A stretch of DNA of 64,000 nucleotides from Euwallacea fornicatus (Eukaryota > Arthropoda > Insecta > Coleoptera > Curculionidae): contig NC_089547.1 of assembly GCF_040115645.1 (NCBI RefSeq), forward strand, positions 5,146,001-5,210,000, in the 5' to 3' direction. The notes under the pieces are model-generated. The model did no database searches. It was not told the origin of the DNA and saw only the letters and a list, made by a program, of their open reading frames with translations. The position numbers were made by a program, and so were the translations under genes. This document shows, in pieces, positions 50,001 to 61,483 of this stretch (position 1 is its first letter; each line of letters starts with the position of its first letter).

Positions 50001-53000
50001 CGTTGCACCTGCTCCAGCAGTCCTCGCACAAACCTCGCCTCAAAACCTTTTGCGAGCAGCCGCTGGTGGTGACCCTTACCAGCTTGTTTCCTACCAGCCA
50101 GGTCATCGACTGTCCATCTCTTAGGAGAAATTCGGATAAGGGTGTTCTAAATACAGAGAATGGAGTTAAATGTCGGGTTAAAGGTGCGCATTGCTGGAAG
50201 TATTGGTACCAATCACCTCCGACACTACATCTTCTGGATGCAAACACCGTACAACAGCAGTGATTTACCTTCTAGGTAGAGCGGTGCAAGGCGAGAAGAC
50301 ATATCGAGCCATCAAATCCACGCAAGTCTCATTTAGCTCTTCATAAAACGTCCCTACAAGTTTACTGGGAATGTGGGTCTTCTTAATCGCGCCTTTGTCC
50401 ATTCTCACGGACCACGTCCTCTCGTCCCGTCGTCGCGAACCTGTACAAATAATCGATTCCACATCTTTAACGTATAACTAAAGCAAAAACGACCTTGTTC
50501 CGTTAAACTAGATGACCGTTTCCGATCAGAGCTGTCCTGATTCGCGCTAGTCAGATCTAGTTTATGGAAAATGGTCTCCTCGTACGGCTGGAGGTTCGCT
50601 TTGAGGCCCTTAAAACTCGACGATATTTCTGGATCTAAAGCAGGCGAAATTGTAAACTCACCGTGATAATGAAGCTAACGAAATCCCTGCGGAAAGTAAG
50701 CCGACACTTAAGGAACCAGAGGGCGATCACGTGATGCGCTAAAGACACAATGTAATGGTTGAATTTGAAGGGGTTGCTATAGGCCAAAGCAACAGCGAAT
50801 ACTGCCATGTACTGGTCCGCCACAAAGTTGGCGAAGATCGAAGGCAGTTGAGTCATGGCTGGAGAAAGGTGAATAGCTCAGTGAGGGAGGGCAAGAGGTT
50901 ACGGGGAAGATTACTGGATAAAAACTCCAAAACTGGCACCGCCACGTGGTTCGTAGGAGACATTTTCGATAAATCCAGCAAAACCGACGGGAGGATTTTC
51001 ACCATCACTTCCTTCATTTCGAGGGTGCACACCATGAGTGCCGAAATGCATGGTTTCGAACTTTTAGGGGCGCTTATAATGCACTTCATTATACAACTGG
51101 TGAAAGAGAAATAAGGCAAAAATATTGACCAATTTTTTAGTATCTTGAAGTTACCGTATCATTTTTGTCTGACTAGGATTATCGAGGTATGCATGATACG
51201 AGGCCAGATTGACCAAAACCAATGAAATGATCGTATGGAAGTCGGGCTTGTGCACTTTGACGTTGAGCGATTCCGGCAAGTTAAGGGTCCGGTCTGAAAC
51301 CTGAAAAAATCTCAATGGAACAACAGCGCAGCTCAGGTAAAAACTTACCATTGCACACAAGGCGCCGACCAGTAAATCAAGCTCATTATTGCCCTTCCCT
51401 AGAACCAAGGACTTGTTCTGCAAGCCCTTGGAAATCCCCGTAAGAACCAAATTCAAAACGTCCCAATCTAGAAAAAAACACTTTAGTAAATTGGTCTGGA
51501 AATACAACATGCGTGTAAGTTCATGTGCATATTGGAGCGGGTGCTGTCCCTTTTATAGTGATATTCGTCTACCTTTCTCCGATCTCAAGCAAGTAATGAT
51601 GACCCTAAAAGCCTTCCGAAGGGGCATGTTAGTGACGGTGCACGCGGACTGTGATGTAACTGCTGGCGATTGTGGCGGAGGCGAGTTTAAGCTGTTGCGA
51701 TAAACCACACTCAAATACTGGCTAAATACTATGCGGTTATTGTCTGGGTACCCGAGATGGAATATCGAGTCTGCGCGCATTTTCAGGAAACAATCGAATA
51801 TCTGCACATATACTTAAAAATAATATACATAATACAAGCGAAAAACCTGCTTACCGCATATCTCACTTGACTGCAACCCTGAAAGCACAAAGGCATCTCA
51901 TAGTGTTTCTCCAAGAACGTGACCAATATGGTGAAAACGCGGATTGCGTGGCTCGAAGGCAAATTGTAAAGCTTCCTAATAAACAGCGAGTTTAACCCAT
52001 GCACCAAACACACTATGTCATCGTAATTGTCGTGAGCCGGTGCTTCAAAGGGCCTAAATAAGAACTGAAATTCCCTGCTAAAGCTGCATTGCATACTATG
52101 AATCAAGATCGTACTTTTTCCAAAATGTCCAAGAGATCCAGACAACGCTTCGAGTCGCTTACTCTGCAAAAATCTAAGAGCATTTTAATTACGGATATCC
52201 TAATGGAAACATCGCTGTCGTTTATTGCTGGAGTCATGTAAGGGATGATTATGCGCTCCATCAAATCCTCTTCGTATGGTTCCCTGACATTTCCATTATA
52301 TTGCATGACAAATTTTAATGGTGAACTTGTAATACCTATTGATTTTGTACACGTGAGTCAAAGTCCAAAGCACCTTAATTCTTATAGTGCTGCGCATGTC
52401 GCTTCTAAAGTACCGATGAACCAAATTGTGCAAACTGTTTAACCACCAATGGTGAACGGGGCAGATGTTTATCGATAAGTACTCCAGTAGTTTCATCAAA
52501 CTCTCATCCGGTCTATCAACGGCACATTCCTCCACCAAGTCATAATAGCTCTTAAGATTGCCGTGGTATTTGTTATGCTCTATATACCATTCCATGGTGT
52601 TCATCGTTGACATAAGGATAGATTTATATTCGAGCTTATAGGGCACTAAAAAATTGGGCGTTGACAATACATATTGATGTTCGGTAATTGGGAGAACTGA
52701 CCAGTGTTCGCTATGTGAATAGACTGAGATATGATCTGTAAAATAGCAGACCAGGAAGAATCCAGAAGTTCCATTCCATGTCGATTTACCAGCTGCTGGA
52801 TGGCGAAGGCAACCTCATAGGCAACAGCCGGGTGGTTGGTTGTCAAAGCCTAAATGCGAAATTTTAACCTTCACCAAAGGTTACAATGGTAATTTTACCT
52901 GCACAAAAGAAGGTAAAATCGAACTTGGCGGACAGCGCAAGTTTGGAAATGGGTCCACAGTCCACAAGCCCATGCGTGTAAAAAACACTGCACCTCTTAG

Positions 53001-54719
53001 CAAATCAATGTGAGGCCTCAAGACTGGCTCTTGCAAGATTCTACACATTGTGTAGATCGTGGAATGCCCCATGTGGGTCCCCAAGAGGTTTTTCATTATC
53101 TGTAAACAAGTTGTCAACTAGCAGAAATGCATTAAAAATTAGTCACCCTGTGTTACGCTCAAGTTTCTTAAAAGAATCACTGCGTATATGTTACTGCGAT
53201 TTTTTTGAAACAGCAAAAGACTCAAAGCTATTCTAAACCCACGCAACCTTGCTCTAGAAGATGCCTTACATGCCAGCTCTTTTCACAAAATCTCTGATCC
53301 ATGACGGTGCGGCAAAGACCGCCGATGAACTTTGGCAAGGCATCTGGTGACATGTTGCTATAAGCTACAATACTGGACATTATCTGAAGACAGCTGATTA
53401 TGGTGGTGGGTGGGCTGCCTCGTGTGCATAATACGCACATGTGCCTGTAATATGGTAGTGTCACTCAATTATTTTCTAAGCCAGAAATTGCCTTTACTCA
53501 ATGAAACCGTTGATGATTTCCTCGTCTAAATAGGCGGCATTGAAGCGGATTGTGTTGTCAATCATTGTCAGGTACTTCTCAATGCCTCCTACTCGAGATA
53601 TTTCTGGCAGCCAGTTCAAGAGGAATCGTCCAATTTCCTCTTCAAAGAATAAGATTACTTTCCCTGCAACATATGAAAAAAATCTAAGCAAAGATAGAAC
53701 CGTCACACTATGGGATTAAAACATGGCTTAAGGACTCTATGCAGAGAAGAAGGTGGTGATAATATATAACCATTTACATCACCACCTATGCTAACAACTT
53801 CCTTACCATTTTGTGTTAGAGCAATCAACAAATCCAACTTCTGCAAAACGTCCTCAGGATGATCATGGTGCTTTATTAACCTGAAAAACTGTGCTCTCAT
53901 GACAGACAGCCTCTCCATCTGCCCTTTAACTAATGCTTGCATAAAGAAAAACACCATATGACGGGCCTCAGCAGGGTTTTCCTTTGCAAATAAATCTTCT
54001 GTGCAGCTCCATAGTTTCTCTACTACATACTGCATGGGCAAATGTGAAAATGTTGCATTTGTAGTGATGGTAGTTTACTTACATTGCCTAGTTTTTCCTG
54101 TTCCACAGTCACTGCTAAGTCTTTGAGGGCTTTAAGCCGAAGTGGCAGAGAAGTCTCCTTGCTTATATCTCGAATAATGTCTTGTGATGGGTAATAGTCA
54201 AGTTTCCCTGGATGAGTTCCTATGAAATGTTTTTTTTTTTTTTTTTTTTTTTTTGAACAAATAAATGAGTAATTTATTAATATGTTGCTCCATTACAAGG
54301 AGGTTTGTGATTCAAATGTAAGTACACTTGGGCTAAAAACAGCTACTACTGAATCAACATTATTAATTACTGTAAATGTGAAATGAAAAGAAGTCCAGCT
54401 CTGGCCACCACACATATACAACATGATTTGAAGCAGAATACACAACATATAATATCCTGAGGCTCGTAGAGCCGAGGACCATCATGAGTCCCCATTTTGA
54501 AAGGTTCATACGGAGAGTTTTTATATATATCTCCCACAGCCAAAATGTGTTGCGATTATGATATCAGTGGCATTCCACAATGCAAATTTCGAGAGTTACT
54601 CCGGATAACGGGAGGTAGGAGTACGAAGGACTTAAATGAGGCTTACCCAGAGCTCCTTTCTTGAAGAACTCTTTTAGACGTGCTGGGAAATTTTTGCTGT
54701 CTTTCTCCTTAGAGCTCAT
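47049..54719 (-). CDS. Tsc2: Tuberin (TSC2, gigas), Rheb GTPase-activating protein
   Basis: Twenty-nine exons join to 1723 residues. From the start they are 54719-54647, 54219-54083, 54029-53807, 53663-53498, 53444-53270, 53099-52899, 52849-52702, 52645-52336, 52283-52115, 52064-51855, 51801-51573, 51467-51349, 51300-51155, 51096-50915, 50858-50662, 50608-50494, 50440-50269, 50146-49971, 49924-49748, 49699-49505, 49432-49295, 49215-49081, 48944-48669, 48425-48251, 48191-48033, 47975-47785, 47734-47529, 47471-47298 and 47246-47049. The N-terminus MSSKEKDSKNFPARLKEFFKKG and the helical-repeat half (HATFSF-like MVFFFMQALVKGQ, RIKVLWTL, FVADQYMAVFAVAL) match tuberin. A Ser-rich linker with Akt-type RRSNSSPE precedes the C-terminal RapGAP domain. 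The GAP domain holds HIGNDYVNIIYNESGEEF, whose GND asparagine (about 1580) is the catalytic thumb, and ends in EDFTDYS. With TSC1 it inactivates Rheb at lysosomes and restrains mTORC1. Most introns are 46-60 bp; intron 1 is not. Confidence 0.97.
54230..54640 (-). mobile_element. Retroposed poly(A)-tailed insertion in Tsc2 intron 1
   Basis: Intron 1 is 427 bp while most Tsc2 introns are 46-80 bp. On the minus strand it ends in 25 As (54254-54230), preceded about 20 bases earlier by AATAAA (AACATATTAATAAATTACTC), then only CATTTCATAG before exon 2. A poly(A) signal followed by a pure A tail is the mark of a reverse-transcribed, inserted transcript, SINE or LINE tail. I do not recognise the body. 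The 5' limit near 54640 is a guess bounded by the splice donor. Confidence 0.6.
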
Positions 54720-55014
54720 ATTTGTCTATTTACAACTACGGGAGATGTAAGAATATATTCATATATTCAGGCAGTGTATTAATTAAGTTCGTGAAATATT
54801 AATAGATCCAAGATATGAAGAAAACAAAAACTTACGAAAAAAAGGAACAATTTTACTAAAAAACAAACAAATAAAATCCGAATACATGTCATAACTAGTA
54901 AACTGAACTGTCACTTATGACTTGCCCCCAGATTTTCTGTTTCTGTCTCTTGCATCGATTTAGATAAGGACAAAACACGAGGGTGCCGAGTTAAAGTACG
55001 TATGCTCAATTAGT
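54720..55014 (-). promoter_or_regulatory. Tsc2 upstream region
   Basis: AT-rich sequence with TGTCACTTATGAC at 54910-54922, repeating the TGTCA/TGACA theme of the other promoters in this half. No TATA box is clear. Confidence 0.45.
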
Positions 55015-55077
55015 GACGTATAAATGAGTACGATACTGATAAAACGTGCAAGTTATCAGTATCGTTCAATGTACGTC
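55015..55077. repeat. Strong hairpin with 13-bp perfect stem
   Basis: ACGATACTGATAA (55030-55042) pairs perfectly with TTATCAGTATCGT (55053-55065) around a 10-base loop. An outer GACGTA/TACGTC pair (55015-55020 and 55072-55077) closes it after an asymmetric internal loop. Size and shape suit a pre-miRNA-like fold, a small MITE core or a paired protein site; no choice can be made from sequence alone. Confidence 0.7.
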
Positions 55078-55168
55078 CCATAAACATGATATCTTTGTAT
55101 AGCATAACGCAATCGATGGGTTTTTTGCGGATATTTGGCCCGATATAAGAATTTCAGAATTTTGAAAA

Positions 55169-55311
55169 TTATTTCACCTTTATGGGACTCGTCAATATGT
55201 ATTTTTTTCCCTCTCCGGCCCCATTACCCAAGCACATTTTCTTGAAATTGGCAGCCACTCGTGCATGCGAGGTTAAAGGGCTATTTTTGGCCCAGGCGAG
55301 AAAGTTTGGTT
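55169..55311 (-). other. Coding-like orphan segment
   Basis: A minus-strand frame from about 55311 to the stop at 55169 reads PNFLAWAKNSPLTSHARVAA, then NFKKMCLGNGAGEGKK and YILTSPIKVK. It is GC-richer than its surroundings and uses G/C-ending codons such as GCC and GTG. An acceptor-like CTCGGAG lies just before it. I do not recognise the family. It could be a terminal exon of an unseen gene, an exon relic or chance. No donor exon is evident between here and SLC33A1. Confidence 0.3.
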
Positions 55312-55786
55312 CTCCGAGGATGTGAAAATGTAAATAAAAAAATAAAATAACTTTGGAAAAACTATATTTGAAAACATAAACAAAGCAACAAAATACATTT
55401 CTCCACAATGCCTATTATTGTTAAAAATGCCACTTGATTTTAAAAAAATGGTACAATCCTGGAATGACATAACTATTTCTTCGAAAGTCTTTAGTAATTT
55501 CCTCTCCAGATACATCTATCAAAATCCACTCAAACCTTCTCAAATACACAATACTGAAAAGTGTGAAAACTTATCTAAGAGATCACAATCCAAATTTGAA
55601 CAAAAAAATTTCTCAGGAAACAGAATTCATCTTTCAATTCACATTAAAAACCTTACCAGAAGGCCTAATTAAACAAGATAAATCTCTAATTCTCTTACTT
55701 ATTTACAACAATACCTCAAAACCCACAGGCCAGTTTTAAAATTAAGAATCAAGTCAAACTTCTAGTCCTTTTCCTGCAATACTTCA

Positions 55787-57625
55787 CTACCTCAACCTCA
55801 CTGCCCTCTTGCTTTGCCTCAGCTTCCAAGCTGACTCCTCCAGGTTCTGAATCGACCTGACTTTTTGCATGCCCCATAACAGCCACAGGAACCCAATGAC
55901 TGTACATAGAAATGTCTCAATGTAGTATCCATCGACTTGAGTTACACAGTGACCTCCGTTTGTTAGGCAGCTCTAAAACCTCCATTAAACAAACCCTCCA
56001 TAGTTCATTGGTTTTTGTACCTCTTTCTGCAGCAGATTTTCACATAAGTTCCCCATATTGTTTTGCCCACCTTGGCACTCCTTCCACGTCAAGGGGTCGA
56101 CAAAATATAGAGCTAACATAGAGGGCAAATTGCCCCCCAGGTTGGTCACAGTGTTGAGCAGCGTCATGTAAGTACCACCCACTGAAGAATCACTTACTTT
56201 GGCAAAAAATGCCATTATTGAAACATACATTGAGTAGACACAAACCTAATAAAAAAACAAAGATAACATCAGATAAGAAATTAAATCCAAAAATCACCTG
56301 ATGCAAGCCATAACAAACAAGCAGCAGGCCCACATATGACACTGGAAGACCCAGTGATGCATCAGGCACTAAATGAGGAGTAATCCACACCAGACCTGCA
56401 GCTACTAGGCCAAATATTAACCTGTAGGGCATTGCCTTTATATATATGTCAAGAGGTTTAGGGCCCACTGTATATCTCGATAGAATGAGAGGCAGTAACA
56501 ACTGTACTGGTATGAGAGGAATGGCTATGAGTCCTAGTTTTTCTTTGGGGATACCTGCCTCCACTAGTTTTAAAGTCATTACACTATCAGTGGCAGAAAA
56601 TCCTATCTACAATAGAGCATTTTAGCTATGACTTTTATTTCCTTTTCAAGTGCTTACCTTGCAAGTCAAAAGAATGAGAACCAAACTTTGAACTGCAGGT
56701 AGGGCCAAAATGTCTTTAAGACACAAATAGGCAGTTTTGACATCTTTCTCAGGCATCATCACATGCTCTGGATCATGAGGTTCTACCTCCTTCTTGATTA
56801 ATCCTACTACTGTGGTGGAAATTACAAAAAATGCCCCCCAAAAGAAGAAAAAACTGGATAGCGTTACAATACCTTAAAAAATTATGTGCTAATTGACAGT
56901 CCAAAAATTTCACTTGGGAACATCTCACCTACTTCCTGAGGCTCACTCCTAAGGTAACTGTTGCAGAAACTTGGAGATTCCAAAGCCATAAACACCACAT
57001 AGCTTAGGAAGTAACCTGCTGATTGACCCACGCTGTTGCAAGTGCTTGCGTGGGCCACATTGTGCTTTTTTAGCATGGTCAAAGCCCAGCCATCTACCGT
57101 GATATCTTGGGTGGCAGCTAGGAAATTTAACCCAAAGAACAGCACGGTTAAAATTCCAATGTTTGGTAGACGATGCTGATCCCCTAGCCACTGCTCCACG
57201 TGGCCAGAGAGAATTAACATGAAAATGCCTATCAGATACTGAGTGGGAATAAGCCACGTCTTCCTGCGGCCTATTCGGCGCGAAAATATTGCGTCCACTA
57301 GCGGGGCCCACAGGAGCTTTAAACTAAAAGGCCACGTCACAAAGCTAAATTCTGCCTAAAATTTTATTGGTTTTAGCACATTTTCATGAACTCCGCGATT
57401 GCGGAGTACCTGCTGCTTGTAGCTGACCCCTCGATTTTGCAAAATCATAGGGATTGCGGCGCTGAGCCCTAGAGGAATGCCTTGAAGAGTGTAAAGAAAC
57501 AGCAGCAGTAAAATATTCCATTTGTCCCCTTTGATGTCACTTCTGGTGCGAGGAGCTGAGAGCGACTGTCCATTCTCCAGAAGAAACGCCGTGTCTGAGT
57601 CATTTTTTCGGTTTCTTCGCTCCAT
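55787..57625 (-). CDS. Slc33a1: Acetyl-coenzyme A transporter 1 (SLC33A1)
   Basis: Six exons, 57625-57410, 57355-56929, 56872-56658, 56606-56298, 56245-56021 and 55972-55787, encode 525 residues (human 549). A hydrophilic N-terminus leads into the first helix with LLLLFLYTLQGIPLGLSAAIPMIL. AEFSFVTWPFSLKLLWAPLVDA and ATQDITVDGWALTML are hallmark blocks of this transporter branch, and the lumenal segment before the last helix has CVTQVDGYYIET. About 11-12 membrane helices are expected. The carrier sits in the ER membrane and exchanges cytosolic acetyl-CoA for CoA, feeding lumenal protein acetylation. The last intron must be spliced because reading through exon 5 stops after only ten or so residues. 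It is head to head with APPBP2. Confidence 0.96.
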
Positions 57626-58204
57626 TTTTTAATGGTAATAATGGAGAGTAGCATGCAAGTTGTTAGGCCACGTCAGGTTTACACATATGTTAAACCGCGG
57701 TTTAAATGAAGGAATTAATAAAACTGCCAGAGCCGAAGTTAAACTAGAAATAGGAAGGTTTTTGTCACGTAATTTTATATAGTTTTAAATTGTTCGTTTT
57801 GTTAAAACTTATATGTAATTTTAAATAAATTGATACATATCGCATTTGCGGTTTGTTTACAGTTACAAATTGAACTGACGTATGTGTCAGTGTCAATGTA
57901 ATTTCGAAATGCTCGTTGATTTTCCGTTGCAGTTCTTCAAGTCTCCGGTTACGACTGTGACCGAGACAGATCATCCTTGGAGCGTGTCGTAGCTTAATGA
58001 CATTATGCTTCATTTTGTGAATGACATTTATCAGTTGATTCCTCAGGCTCTAATGATTTATGAGCAGTTTTTTAATGAGAATATTGAGGATTGGGATGGT
58101 TCTATTTATCATTGTGTTTGCGGAACGGAGTTCGCTCTCTTTATTCAAGGTTTTCCCTTGCACGAAATAGCTGATTCAATGTAAATTTTTTCTTAAGCGA
58201 ACCA
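57626..58204. promoter_or_regulatory. Divergent promoter region SLC33A1 / APPBP2
   Basis: 579 bp between start codons, with ACTGACGTATGTGTCAGTGTCAATG at about 57874-57897. A minus-strand open frame at 57765-58013 (MKHNVIKLRHAPRMICLGHS...) looks protein-like for about 40 residues, then becomes low-complexity. I do not call it a gene. Confidence 0.5.
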
Positions 58205-60363
58205 ATGGAGAATATGTGCGGTGCAATAAATTATTCCCCAAACAAATTGTACGATTTATGCATAAATGCAGCTGCCAAGCAGTATCAGTCAAAAAGGTGG
58301 TGGTTCCAGAGGGAAGACCTCCTATTGCTGCCCAATTGCGCCCTGCTGGACTTCTACGAAACGGTAAGCAGACAAACGGAACTGGCTTGAACACGGAGAT
58401 ATCTGAGCCCCATGTATACTTTCAGCTTTACTACAACAACCGATTATATCTACTCAGGCAAGACTTTGGCAACATGCTGATCTTCTACAAACTGCTCCGC
58501 ACAAGAAAAAAAAGACACTGTCTTATCACCTGCTATCAAGCAGTGCTAAATTACGAGCATGGCGAAATTGTCTCAAAAGCCTTGTTTGACAGCTATACTC
58601 AGCTCATTGTCGGCGAAAGCAACTTGGATCTGATTGACGTGGGGATGAGAATGGGGAGCTTCCTAAATGAAGGAGGATGGTATGATTACAGTGTTCAATT
58701 TCTTGACAGGGCAAAAACCCTGTTGATGAACAAACATCTGTGTCTTGATGTGCAATTGAAGCTAATGGAGTGTGATAGATTGTGAGTCGGTTCGTTGAAA
58801 AGGTTTAGGGAATTACATCGGCACTTACAGGAAATTACTTGCCGAGTCTCTGCACTGCAATTTCATGAGAGCCAGAGAAACATATCTTTGCTTTATTGAA
58901 ATAATGAAGTTCTTAGAGAGAAACACAACATTGACCTCAGTGTTTGCCAACTGCTATTGCACCCTCTCTACATACTTCTTTGTCCAAAGCAATTTTGACG
59001 AGGTACATCATTTTGCCTTAATTAATTCAGTGTTATTCTCATGGTTTTCATTAATGCAGTCTTATCGCTGGGCTTTAAAGGCCTTCACCCTTCTTCCTCA
59101 AGGACTAACCAACAGGACTGTATTGGACATCCTCAGACAAACCTCTAAATCTTGTGTGATGAAACGCAAATTTGCTCAGGCAGGTCTCTTGATAAAACAG
59201 GCCATGAACTTGGGAGTACAAATGGACATAAAACGTCATCATCCAATTTTCTCAGACCTGTTAATGGATTATGCATTTTACTTGCTAAATTCTGATGCTG
59301 TTGTTGAAAGTGTGGAAGCTTACCAGTTAGCTCTGGACCATAAGTTGTTTATCTTTGAGACTCGTAACATTCAGATAGCTTTGGCTCATGAGGATCTTGC
59401 TTATTCCTTGTATGTGAATGAGTATAATTCAGGGAATTTTCAGTTGGCAAGGTAAGGCATGTTTGTGCTTATAAGAATGAGTTTCATTCGTGGCAATTGC
59501 ATTTAAATTTACAGGTGCCATGCTGAAACATCAATACTAATGATGAAGGAGGTGCTACCACCTGATCATATTCTACTGGCATCAGCCAAGCGTGTTAAAG
59601 CGTTGATACTTGAAGAAATGGCTCTGGATTATAAGTAAGTTTTTTCTAGAAAACCGTTTCTTTTTTACCTTTAAGATTATGTAGCGTGTCGTCCGAAAGT
59701 GAACAGAAGCAGCTTCTGACCACTGCTGAAGAATTACACTTAAGTGCCTTGAAACTGAGCCAGGAAACCTTCGGCGAAGCCAACGTCCAAACTGCCAAGC
59801 ATTATGGAAATTTAGGACGGTATATTTCTAAACTCTTTTCAGACATTTTTCTTAGTAAATTCTTCTATAATAGGTTGTACCAGAGCATGAAGCAATTTGA
59901 CAAAGCAGAACAGATGCACCAAAAGGCGATAAAAATCAAAGAAGATATCCTGGGGTTACACGACTATGAAGTGGGTCTCAGCGTAGGCCATTTGGCCTCT
60001 CTCTACAACTACCACATGAAGAAATACTCAGCAGCTGAAGAGCTGTATTTACGGTCTATTGAAATCAACATCAGGCTCTTTGGCCCCGCATACTCCGGAT
60101 TAGAGTACGATTATCGGGGTTTGATACACGTTTATTCAAAACTGTCTAGTGTGGACAAATATATTTTTTACAACACCAAGTACAGGGAGTGGAGACGTCT
60201 GCGGCGAAAAGTGGCTCGAGTAGACTATAACGAGGAGCTGCTCGGGCCTCAGTGTGTCGTCCAGCGCTTTTTTGAAATCGGAGATCAACAGGTTGAGACG
60301 GAAAAAGAGAGGATACTACTGGCCAATAAGTTTAAGAGCTCCACAACAGAGTATGGTGGGTAA
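58205..60363 (+). CDS. APPBP2: APPBP2, TPR-type substrate receptor of a CUL2 ubiquitin ligase
   Basis: Seven exons, 58205-58363, 58426-58781, 58831-59002, 59060-59451, 59515-59634, 59685-59819 and 59874-60363, code 607 residues (human 585). An N-terminal NKLYDLCINAAAKQY segment matches the BC-box-like start. The helical tetratricopeptide region follows, with SFLNEGGWY, VLDILRQTSKSCVMKRKFAQA, LAHEDLAYSLYV and the strongly conserved FGEANVQTAKHYGNLGRLYQSM, DYEVGLSVGHLASLYNY and YSGLEYDYRGLI. The human protein binds C-terminal degrons for CUL2-RING ligases and was first found as a binder of the amyloid precursor protein. Two of its six introns (59003-59059 and 59820-59873) are multiples of three and stop-free. 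The last 40 residues diverge from human. Confidence 0.96.
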
Positions 60364-60774
60364 CCCCAATTATTCTAGTCAACTATTTAGCTAGATTTCT
60401 TACATGACTGAGAATTAAACGACAAAATTGATTATTTTAGCAGGACTATTATAGGTTTAGTTAGTTCTTTGTTCTACTGTTTTAACCATTAAAAATTTTT
60501 AAGGAAGAAGGTAGTTTTATTGCGTGGCCCTTTCAATAACGGTAAAAAAAACAATTACATTATTACATAACTATTTTGTATGTACACAGATCATAAGATT
60601 TAATTACACATTTACAGGAAAATAAAGTGAGTATGGAACCAACATCATCATAAATTAATAATAAAATCTTGCTTACCGCTATCACCTATGTAAGTAATAA
60701 ATTCTATTACACATGATACATAAATCATTAATTTCTTAAATTTCAAATATTCATAATCGAGTTATCTCCGCCAA
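60364..60774. other. Tail-to-tail spacer APPBP2 / AGTRAP
   Basis: AT-rich 3' UTR sequence. ATTAAA near 60488 is a candidate APPBP2 poly(A) signal. No gene was seen. Confidence 0.5.
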
Positions 60775-61483
60775 TTATATTGGTTGAGCAGTAGCAAAAT
60801 TATATCCTCCACTCTGAGCTGAGCTTTGAGGCACAGAAGTTCTATCAATGTCCTCATATGACTCAGTTCTAGTCCCAGTAAACATATTAGGAATATTTGC
60901 TTCAAAACACATCAAACATGACTACATTTAAAAGACCTTTTTGATGAAACTAACCTGGAGCCCCACCTCTTTCTTCCAAATTTTTGATTAAAACGAAAGT
61001 AGAAAAGGGCCTGACAAGTAAATGTAAAATAGCCATTGCAGCTGAAAACTTGGCTGCTGCACCTGAAATTGTATCATTTACTTGACCATGGCTACTACAC
61101 TGAAGTGCTTACCACTATTATATGAGGGAAAATTCATGATTAGCAATAAGATGTCCAGGAGGATAGATACTCCGTTCACTACTATTGCCTGTAAATTAAC
61201 TGGTGAACATGAAGATTTATCGGAAGAGTCAAGATTACCAATTGCAGAGGTTCTTGGACCTGTCCATGGAAAATGCTCCATAAAAGGAGGAATATTAATA
61301 TACAGTTGTAGAACAAATAAGCGTTGCTAGCCCAGAAGCCCATGCAACTAAGGGAAATGAATATAAAGTGAGCTAGAAATACGATCTGAAACGTTACATA
61401 TAAATTAAATTTCCGGAGTTTTCAGGAAGGCGCAAGCTTACTTTAACGTTGAAATTGGGGATTTGTTGCGTTAACGTCGGCAT
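60775..61483 (-). CDS. Agtrap: AGTRAP-like membrane protein (angiotensin II receptor-associated protein family)
   Basis: Five exons, 61483-61442, 61385-61239, 61188-61113, 61062-60955 and 60899-60775, give 165 residues (human ATRAP 159). The start MPTLTQQIPNFNVKIVFLAH parallels the family N-terminus. A second helix (NAYLFYNCILIFLLLW), a third (VSILLDILLLIM) and AAMAILHLLVRPFSTFVLIKNLEERGG follow. The last is the best-conserved block. The C-tail SYEDID resembles the SAYQTID of the mammalian tail. Mammalian ATRAP promotes internalisation of the type-1 angiotensin receptor, which insects lack, so the role here is unknown. The end of exon 2 is ambiguous: a donor at 61260 would shorten it by seven residues. 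It is divergent with CLCN7. Confidence 0.85.

Noticed and set aside
57765..58013. Minus-strand frame starting MKHNVIKLRHAPRM in the SLC33A1/APPBP2 promoter
   Set aside because: Only about 40 residues look protein-like, then the sequence becomes repetitive promoter sequence; no family recognised.
59820..59873. APPBP2 sequence read without removing this intron
   Set aside because: The family continues NLGR directly into LYQSM; good splice sites bound the 54-nt insert. It is kept only as a possible retained form.
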